From NCBI GenBank assembly GCA_030604585.1, contig JAUVVP010000024.1, positions 1 to 11,110 on the forward strand: 11,110 bases of DNA, given 5' to 3'. The notes below the pieces were generated by a model. The model saw only the letters and a program-made list of their open reading frames with translations. It had not been told where the DNA came from and made no database searches. The DNA is from Planctomycetota bacterium (lineage in GTDB: Bacteria > Planctomycetota > Brocadiia > SM23-32). Made by a program: the position numbers and the translations under genes. Positions 6,363 through 11,110 of this stretch are shown piece by piece. How positions within the stretch are numbered: the stretch's first letter is position 1; each line of letters starts with the position of its first letter.

Positions 6363-7244
6363 GTGAAGAACAGGTTTCCGGCGTGGTTGAAGAAGCGCCT
6401 GCCGGCCCGCGACAGGGTCGAGCCGGTCCTGGCGCTGCTGAAGGAACTCGGGCTCGGCACGGTCTGCCAGGAGGCGCACTGCCCGAACACGGGCGAGTGC
6501 TTCGCCCGGGGCACGGCCACGTTCATGATACTGGGGCGGGTCTGCACGCGGGACTGCACGTTCTGCGCGGTTCCCGGCGGCCGGCCTCAGCCGCCCGACC
6601 CTGACGAGCCGCGCCGCGTGGCACTGGCGGCGCAGCGCCTCGGGCTGCGGCACGTGGTGGTCACCAGCGTCACACGCGACGACCTGCCGGACGGCGGCAG
6701 CGGCCAGTTCGCCGCGACCATCCGCGCGCTGCACGAAGGCGCCTCCGCGACGGTGGAAGTGTTGACCCCGGACTTCGGCGGCCGTCGCGAGGATGTTGAC
6801 CGGGTGCTTGACGCCGCGCCCGAAGTGTTCAATCATAATGTCGAAACGGTGGCGCGCCTCTATCCCGAGGTGCGTCCGCAGGCCGATTACGGGCGCTCGT
6901 TGGCAGTGCTGGCGAGGGCCGCCGGGTCCGGTTCCGCCCCGATAATAAAGAGCGGGCTGATGCTCGGTCTGGGCGAGAGCGTGGACGAGGTGCGCGCCGT
7001 GCTTGCCGATCTGCGGCGGGCGGGATGCCGCGTGGTGACGCTGGGCCAGTACCTTGCGCCGTCGGCCGCGCACCACCCGGTGGTCGAGTTCGTGGAGCCG
7101 GACCGGTTCGAGCGTCTCGGAGCGCTGGCGCTGGAGATGGGCTTCGAGGCGGCTCCCAGCGGGCCGTTCGTGCGCAGCAGCTACCGCGCTGAAGAGATCG
7201 TGGCCCGCCTGCCGGCGAAGACGGTGACCCGCGCGGATGCGTGA
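6363..7244 (+). CDS. lipA: Lipoyl synthase (radical SAM)
   Basis: LipA inserts sulfur at C6 and C8 of protein-bound octanoyl groups made by LipB, using two [4Fe-4S] clusters. The auxiliary-cluster motif C35-x4-C40-x5-C46 and the radical-SAM motif C61-x3-C65-x2-C68 are both intact. The C-terminal RSSY (271-274), which supplies the serine ligand of the auxiliary cluster, is present. Other family segments include VTSVTRDDLPDGG, LTPDFGG, FNHNVET and SGLMLGLGE. At 293 aa the length is normal. GTG 6363 is chosen because the protein then begins KNRFPAWLKKRLP, as LipA proteins do, with GGAGG at 6345-6349 and AGGTGG just before it. The alternative GTG at 6303 would add 20 residues coded by the CAGTG repeat array. 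It is separated from lipB by the GxxExxY remnant. Confidence 0.95.
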   Translation: MKNRFPAWLKKRLPARDRVEPVLALLKELGLGTVCQEAHCPNTGECFARGTATFMILGRVCTRDCTFCAVPGGRPQPPDPDEPRRVALAAQRLGLRHVVVTSVTRDDLPDGGSGQFAATIRALHEGASATVEVLTPDFGGRREDVDRVLDAAPEVFNHNVETVARLYPEVRPQADYGRSLAVLARAAGSGSAPIIKSGLMLGLGESVDEVRAVLADLRRAGCRVVTLGQYLAPSAAHHPVVEFVEPDRFERLGALALEMGFEAAPSGPFVRSSYRAEEIVARLPAKTVTRADA

Positions 7245-7248
7245 GCAG

Positions 7249-7274
7249 GCCGCCTCCTCGGCGGCGGCTTTCTT
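7249..7274 (+). terminator. Possible intrinsic terminator or attenuator after lipA
   Basis: Directly after the lipA TGA, GCCGCC (7249-7254), a 5-nt loop TCCTC and GGCGGC (7260-7265) form a GC-rich stem, followed by GGCTTTCTT. This is a reasonable rho-independent layout with a short U-tract. If active it separates lpdA-lipB-lipA from the lipoyl-carrier-holB-rsgA genes, or attenuates read-through. Confidence 0.4.
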
Positions 7275-7337
7275 CGGCCGAGGACGGCGAAGCGCCAGGA
7301 CGAGGACGCCGATCAGGATCAAGCTTGGAGGGAAAAG

Positions 7338-7577
7338 ATGGCATTCGAGGTCAAGCTGCCCCCCCTGGGTGACGATGCCCCCGATGAGGCCGAGATCTCT
7401 TTCTGGTACGTCGAGGAAGGGGACACCGTCGAGGAGGGGCAGGACATGGTAGAGATGGTCACCGACAAGGCCGCCTTCACCGTGCCGGCGCCGGTCGCCG
7501 GGACCATCCGAAGCATCACGGCCGCCGAAGGGGACAAGGTGCAGGTCGGCCAGGTCATGGCAATCGTGGAGCAATAG
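7338..7577 (+). CDS. Free-standing lipoyl-domain carrier protein
   Basis: At 79 residues this is one complete biotinyl/lipoyl-attachment domain and nothing else. The E2-type features are present: KLPPLGD at 6-12, the hairpin-tip motif VTDKA with the lipoylatable K44 (41-45), and the second half-repeat APVAGTI with EGDKVQVGQVMAIVE. Biotin carriers have MKM at the tip, so TDKA argues for lipoate. Usually this domain is fused to an E2 acyltransferase; here no linker, peripheral-subunit-binding domain or catalytic domain follows. The Shine-Dalgarno sequence is strong (GGAGGGAAAAG before ATG 7338). It stands 93 nt after lipA and 12 nt before holB, so it is probably co-transcribed with holB. Likely role: LipB/LipA substrate and swinging arm reoxidised by the nearby Lpd. 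Its partner enzyme is not in view. GcvH is unlikely because that protein is longer. Confidence 0.88.
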   Translation: MAFEVKLPPLGDDAPDEAEISFWYVEEGDTVEEGQDMVEMVTDKAAFTVPAPVAGTIRSITAAEGDKVQVGQVMAIVEQ

Positions 7578-7589
7578 CAACACAGGACA

Positions 7590-8618
7590 ATGGCATTCGA
7601 GGACATTCCCGGCCAGGACGATACGGCGCGCCGGCTGCGGGCGACGCTCCAGAGGGACAGGCTCCCCCATGCGTTCCTCTTCGTGGGCTCAACGGGCACG
7701 GGACGGGCCGCGATGGCCCGCGAGCTGGCGCAGGTCGTCCTCTGTGAGGGTAAGGACCGACCGGACGACTGCTGCGGCCGCTGCGATAGCTGCCTCCTCT
7801 TCGCCCGGGGCGCGCATCCCGACTACGGCGAAGTGGGCCTGCCGGAGGGGAGGCAATCGCTCCCCATTAAGACTATCCGCCGGGTGCAGCGCAGCGCGGC
7901 CCTCAAGCCGGTGCGCGCCGCCCGGCGGGTCTTCGTCATACGCGACGTGGAGCGGATGAGCATCGAGGCGGCCAATTGTTTCCTCAAGACCCTCGAGGAG
8001 CCGCCCGGGAGGTGTTTCTTCGTGCTGATTGCCTCCAGCCTGCGCCGGCTTCCTGAGACCATCGTCAGCCGGTGCCGCGTCGTCAGATTCGCCAACCTGG
8101 CGCTGGAGGTCCTTCAGCGCCGGCTCGAGGCCGATGGAGTGCAGCCTGACGATGCCCGCTGGCTGGCACGCCGGGCATGGGGCAGCCCCGGCCTGGCGGA
8201 CGGGCTCAAGGAGGCGGACCTCCACGCCTTCAACCGCGAACTGGTCGAGAGGCTGCGGGAACTGTCCGTGGACGACAACTTCACACTGTCCGACTGGTTC
8301 AGCAGGAAGGCCACGGAGAACGCCGTCTCCGCCGCCGAATCAAGGGATGCGCTACAGGAGCTGCTCGAATGCGTCGCCGCCTACTACCGGGACCTGGCGC
8401 TGTCGGCGGCGGGCGGGACGGACCCCGCGGAGCCGTTCAACGGCGCCCCAGAGGACGGTATCACCGAACCGGCAGCCGGAGTGCCTCCCGACGCCTTTGT
8501 CGAGCGGGCGGAGCTCGTTCTGGAAGCGATCGAGCGCATCGGAGGCAACGCCCAGCGCCGGCTGGCCCTCGACGACCTGTTCACCCAGCTCGGATGGCTG
8601 AGCAGAGGTGCTACGTGA
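7590..8618 (+). CDS. holB: DNA polymerase III subunit delta' (clamp loader)
   Basis: The delta' subunit is the rigid stator of the clamp loader that opens and loads the beta clamp. The N-terminal AAA+ module shows a degenerate P-loop GSTGTGRA (33-40, Arg where Lys would bind ATP), as expected of a non-hydrolysing delta'. A zinc module follows: C52, C62, C65, C68, with an extra C61. Next come VFVIRDVERM, LKTLEEPPG (132-140) and the arginine-finger motif SRC (160-162). The remaining C-terminal part is helical and poorly conserved, with the lysine- and acid-rich collar expected. Length 342 aa is normal. ATG 7590 has AGGA just upstream. It overlaps the next gene by four bases (GTGA, 8615-8618). 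The usual partner tmk is not adjacent. Confidence 0.9.
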   Translation: MAFEDIPGQDDTARRLRATLQRDRLPHAFLFVGSTGTGRAAMARELAQVVLCEGKDRPDDCCGRCDSCLLFARGAHPDYGEVGLPEGRQSLPIKTIRRVQRSAALKPVRAARRVFVIRDVERMSIEAANCFLKTLEEPPGRCFFVLIASSLRRLPETIVSRCRVVRFANLALEVLQRRLEADGVQPDDARWLARRAWGSPGLADGLKEADLHAFNRELVERLRELSVDDNFTLSDWFSRKATENAVSAAESRDALQELLECVAAYYRDLALSAAGGTDPAEPFNGAPEDGITEPAAGVPPDAFVERAELVLEAIERIGGNAQRRLALDDLFTQLGWLSRGAT

Positions 8619-9679
8619 TCCAACCCATGGAAGGAACCGTCACCAGCCTACGGTCGGTCCTGTGCGAGGTGGACGCAGGCGAGCGGACCTACACCTGCAA
8701 GGCCAGGCGGCGGCTGGTCGAGAGCGACACGGGGGAGTCCAAGCCGCTGGTCGTCGGGGACCGGGTGGTCTTCACCCCGACCGGCGGAGACGAAGCCGTC
8801 ATCGAGAAGGTCCTTCCGCGCCGCACGAAGCTGTCCCGCAGGTCGCCCCGGGGCCTTCGGACCGAGCACATCATCGTCACCAACGTGGACCAGTTGCTCA
8901 TCGTGGCGGCGGTGCGCAAGCCTCCGCTCAGACCCGGCCTCATTGACCGCTACATCATCGCCGGCGAGGCCGGCGGCCTCGAGCCGACCATCTGTATCAA
9001 CAAGACGGACCTGGCCACGGACCCCTCGGAATACGACGGCCTGGCCCGCATGTATGAGGAGATGGACTACCGCGTGCTGCTGACCAGCGCCGTGACAGGG
9101 ACGGGCCTGGAGGAGCTGAAGGAGACCCTGCGCGACAAGAGCAGCGTGCTGGCCGGCCACAGCGGCGTGGGCAAGTCCTCGCTGATAAACGCCTTGCAGC
9201 CGGGCCTGAAGCTGCGCACCGGCCCCGTCTCCACCACGGGCCGGCACGTAACCAGCGGCGTCTCGCTGTTGAAGCTCGACTTCGGCGGCTACGTAGTGGA
9301 CACGCCGGGCATCCGCGAGTTGACCCTGTGGGACATAGAGAAGCAGGAGGTCGCCCAGTTCTTCCCGGCCATCTGGGAGTTGTCTCACCAGTGCCGGATG
9401 CCCGACTGCATGCACGTCCACGAGCCCGACTGCGCCGTCAAGGCCGCCGTCGAGAGCGGCGATCTCCCCCCCGGGCGCTATGACAGCTACATCCGGATCG
9501 TCGAGACCACCGAAGAGCCGCACGTGCCCCGGGCCACCGACGTCGAAGAGCCCGACCGACAGATCACCAAGAAGAAGCGGCGCCTCAGCCGGGGCAAGCG
9601 CAGGCAGGACCTGCGACGGCAGTACGAGCAGGACCTGGACGAAGAAGACGGCGAGGAAGAGGACGACGCGCCGAACTGA
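8615..9679 (+). CDS. rsgA: Ribosome small-subunit-dependent GTPase A
   Basis: RsgA (YjeQ/YloQ) is a circularly permuted GTPase that helps late 30S maturation. The N-terminal part is an OB fold. The G motifs follow in permuted order: NKTD (129-132, G4), SA (158-159, G5), GHSGVGKS (181-188, G1), a GPVSTTGRHVT switch region (203-213), then DTPG (229-232, G3). The zinc site is C260, C265, H267 and C273, with the typical EPDCAV. The tail is unusual: after about residue 310 there is a basic block (KKKRRLSRGKRR) followed by a strongly acidic end (DLDEEDGEEEDD). GTG 8615 is chosen because AGAGG lies six bases upstream and the GTGA overlap with the holB stop allows translational coupling. Alternatives are ATG 8594 (inside holB, no Shine-Dalgarno) and ATG 8627. 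Confidence 0.92.
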   Translation: MIQPMEGTVTSLRSVLCEVDAGERTYTCKARRRLVESDTGESKPLVVGDRVVFTPTGGDEAVIEKVLPRRTKLSRRSPRGLRTEHIIVTNVDQLLIVAAVRKPPLRPGLIDRYIIAGEAGGLEPTICINKTDLATDPSEYDGLARMYEEMDYRVLLTSAVTGTGLEELKETLRDKSSVLAGHSGVGKSSLINALQPGLKLRTGPVSTTGRHVTSGVSLLKLDFGGYVVDTPGIRELTLWDIEKQEVAQFFPAIWELSHQCRMPDCMHVHEPDCAVKAAVESGDLPPGRYDSYIRIVETTEEPHVPRATDVEEPDRQITKKKRRLSRGKRRQDLRRQYEQDLDEEDGEEEDDAPN

Positions 9680-9688
9680 ACCGCGCGC

Positions 9689-9784
9689 TCAGCGGCGCCT
9701 GAAGACCAGGAGCGACGCGTCGAATCCGTGCAGGGGCAGCCGGAACGTCGCCTTGGAGCCAAAGACCGGGTGACGCGCCTGTTC
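9689..9784 (-). pseudogene. Orphan C-terminal tail between nadD and rsgA
   Basis: Immediately past the nadD stop on the minus strand, but in another frame, about 31 codons read like a genuine protein end: HPVFGSKATFRLPLHGFDAS, then LLVFRRR and TGA at 9691-9689. The alternating hydrophobic strands and LHGFDASLLVFR suggest the closing beta-strands of a glycosidase-like C-terminal domain. I cannot assign a family. There is no start codon or upstream domain: the frame upstream is nadD read out of frame. It may be a remnant of a gene whose front was replaced when nadD arrived here. Confidence 0.3.
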
Positions 9785-9789
9785 GGGGC

Positions 9790-10410
9790 CTAACCTGCCG
9801 CGTAGAGCCCCTTCTCCCGGATGTACTGGAGCACGGGCCCTGGGACCATGTGGCGGATGGACTTCCCCTCCCGGACCCGCCGGCGTATCTCCGTGGCCGA
9901 TATGGCCATCGGCGGCGCCTCGACCCTCAGCTTCTTGACCGCCTCGACCCACTCCCGGCCGAACAGTCCGGCCAGGTCCTCGAGGTCCCGTTCAAGCGAA
10001 TAGCCCGGACGGCCGAGGGTGATGATGCCCGCCTCGCGCACCAGCTCCTCGGCCCGCCACCAGGTCGGGATGTCGTGCACGCTGTCGGCGCCAAGGATCA
10101 GGAAAAGCTCGGCGTCGGGCCCCATGCGCTCGCGCAGCTCCCTGACGGTCAGGAGGGTGTAGGACGGTCCCTTGCGGTGCAGTTCCACCGGGACGGCCTC
10201 GAAGGCCGGATTGCCCGCGATGGCCAGCTCGACCATGCGCAAGCGGTCCTCGGGCGAGGCCAGCGGCTTCTGCGACTTGTGGGGTGGATTCAGGGCAGGC
10301 ACGAAGAGAACCCTGTCGAGCGCGCGTTCCTCCCGGGCGCGCTCGGCCAGGATCAGGTGGGCCGTGTGGATGGGGTTGAATGAGCCGCCGAAGATGCCTA
10401 TCCTGGCCAT
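9790..10410 (-). CDS. nadD: Nicotinate-nucleotide adenylyltransferase
   Basis: NadD adenylates nicotinate mononucleotide to deamido-NAD in NAD synthesis. The 206-residue protein starts with the nucleotidyltransferase signature GGSFNPIHTAH, with the catalytic HxxH at H15 and H18. It then carries PPHK, a segment SYTLLTVRELRE, LILGADS and the C-terminal ISATEIRRR (170-178, equivalent to the family's ISSTxIR) followed by MVP. Length is normal. The ATG at 10410 is fixed by the motif start and by its one-base overlap with the kdsA TGA (TGATG). It is thus coupled behind kdsA on the minus strand, and it converges on rsgA across a gap of about 110 bp. The usual neighbour rsfS is not downstream. Confidence 0.93.
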   Translation of the reverse strand: MARIGIFGGSFNPIHTAHLILAERAREERALDRVLFVPALNPPHKSQKPLASPEDRLRMVELAIAGNPAFEAVPVELHRKGPSYTLLTVRELRERMGPDAELFLILGADSVHDIPTWWRAEELVREAGIITLGRPGYSLERDLEDLAGLFGREWVEAVKKLRVEAPPMAISATEIRRRVREGKSIRHMVPGPVLQYIREKGLYAAG

Positions 10411-11110
10411 CACGTCTTCCCTGCCAGCCTGGCGATGGCCTTCAGCCTTCGCAGCAGCGGGGGCATGGACTCGACAGGGAGCATCGTGGCGGCGTCGGAG
10501 AGGCCGGCGTCCGGCTCCGGATGCGTCTCGATGAAGACGCCGTCGGCGCCGGCGGCCACGCCCGCTGCGGCCAGCGCAGGCACCATCTCGCGCTCCCCCC
10601 CGCTCTCGACGCCGCGCGCCGCCGGCCGCTGCGCCGAATGCGTCGCGTCGAACAGGACCGGATAGCCGGTGGCCCTCATGCGCACGATCGAGCGCATGTC
10701 CACCACCAGGTCGTGATAGCCGAAGCAGGTGCCGCGCTCGCACAGGATTATGCGGGTGTTGCCCATGGAGCTGACCTTCTCGGCGGCGCGGGCCATATCC
10801 TCCGGCGCCATGAACTGGCCCTTCTTGATGTTGACCGGCAGGCCGGTGCGCGCCACCGCGACCAGCAGGTCCGTCTGCCGGCACAGAAAGGCGGGTATCT
10901 GAAGCACGTCCGCCACTTCGGCCGCCGGCTCGGCCTGCCAGGGCAGGTGGACGTCCGTCAGCACGGGCACGCCGACCTGCTCCTTCACCTCGGCCAGTAT
11001 CGCCAGGCCCTTCTCCAGGCCGACGCCGCGGAAGGACGAGATGCTGGTGCGGTTGGCCTTGTCAAAAGAAGCCTTGAAGACGTAGGGCAGGTCCAGGGCG
11101 GCACATATCT
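10410..11110 (-). CDS. kdsA: 3-deoxy-8-phosphooctulonate synthase (5' end beyond window)
   Basis: KdsA condenses phosphoenolpyruvate with arabinose-5-phosphate to Kdo-8-phosphate for LPS inner core, implying an LPS-bearing outer membrane. The visible 232 C-terminal residues include FKASFDKANRTS, then SFRGVGLEKGL, LTDVH, LQIPAFLCRQTDLL, NIKKGQFMAPEDM, ERGTCFGYHDLVVDMR, FDATHS and GVFIETHPEPD, all typical. About 50 N-terminal residues lie past the window's right edge; the reading frame is open through base 11108. The stop TGA (10412-10410) overlaps the nadD start. Confidence 0.93.
   Translation of the reverse strand, partial: ICAALDLPYVFKASFDKANRTSISSFRGVGLEKGLAILAEVKEQVGVPVLTDVHLPWQAEPAAEVADVLQIPAFLCRQTDLLVAVARTGLPVNIKKGQFMAPEDMARAAEKVSSMGNTRIILCERGTCFGYHDLVVDMRSIVRMRATGYPVLFDATHSAQRPAARGVESGGEREMVPALAAAGVAAGADGVFIETHPEPDAGLSDAATMLPVESMPPLLRRLKAIARLAGKT

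Noticed and set aside
7338..7602. Identical 13-nt starts of the lipoyl-carrier gene and holB (both encode MAFE)
   Set aside because: The match is short, spans the start codons and stops abruptly; probably coincidence or similar start-context selection and not a duplication.
6300..7670. 456-codon minus-strand open frame
   Set aside because: It is antisense to lipA, the lipoyl carrier and the start of holB; His/Arg/Gly-rich composition is typical of a high-GC shadow frame.
8177..8614. Long N-terminal extension of rsgA
   Set aside because: It overlaps holB in another frame with Gly/Arg-rich sequence; GTG 8615 has a good Shine-Dalgarno sequence and a GTGA coupling site.

Overview
The window looks like chromosomal DNA from a GC-rich, Gram-negative bacterium. 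A lipoprotein with a lipobox and KdsA (Kdo synthesis for LPS) point to an outer membrane. Frequent GTG/TTG starts and several families of short 'junk' repeats remind me of planctomycetes and related environmental lineages. That placement is an impression, not a proof. Apart from two genes, coding density and GC are high. The minus-strand GNAT gene (1801-2919) is clearly AT-richer than its neighbours.

Layout. (1) 1-570 has no recognisable gene but begins with a 94-nt imperfect palindrome. (2) 571-2919 carries two minus-strand genes: an endonuclease/exonuclease/phosphatase-fold lipoprotein and a GNAT-family acetyltransferase. (3) 2920-3656 is a scar holding two C-terminal gene stubs, a methyltransferase-like one on minus and a glycosidase-like one on plus. 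They are truncated head to head, and a hairpin repeat and the likely lpd promoter follow. (4) 3657-7577 is a lipoic-acid block on plus: dihydrolipoamide dehydrogenase (lpdA), octanoyltransferase (lipB), lipoyl synthase (lipA) and a free-standing 79-residue lipoyl carrier. It is interrupted between lipB and lipA by a broken GxxExxY (PD-(D/E)XK-type) gene, which is itself disrupted by a hairpin-rich repeat of about 200 bp and bracketed by short arrays with a 10-bp period. (5) 7590-9679 carries holB (clamp-loader delta') and rsgA (ribosome-assembly GTPase), which overlap by GTGA. (6) 9680-11110 carries the converging minus-strand pair kdsA (5' end beyond the window) and nadD, overlapping by one base. 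An orphan C-terminal tail lies between nadD and rsgA.

How the genes fit together. LipB moves octanoate from acyl-ACP to a lipoyl-domain lysine, LipA inserts the two sulfurs, the 79-residue protein supplies such a lysine (K44), and Lpd reoxidises the dihydrolipoyl arm. All parts of a lipoyl redox cycle are therefore present except the substrate-specific enzyme (E1/E2, P-protein or similar). The remaining genes are ordinary housekeeping (replication, ribosome maturation, NAD and Kdo synthesis).

The most unusual content is non-coding or decayed: the palindrome, the deletion scar, the 7-bp repeat array at the 5' end of lipB, and the GxxExxY cassette with its periodic flanks. I see no CRISPR array, tRNA, rRNA, or intact transposase or integrase.
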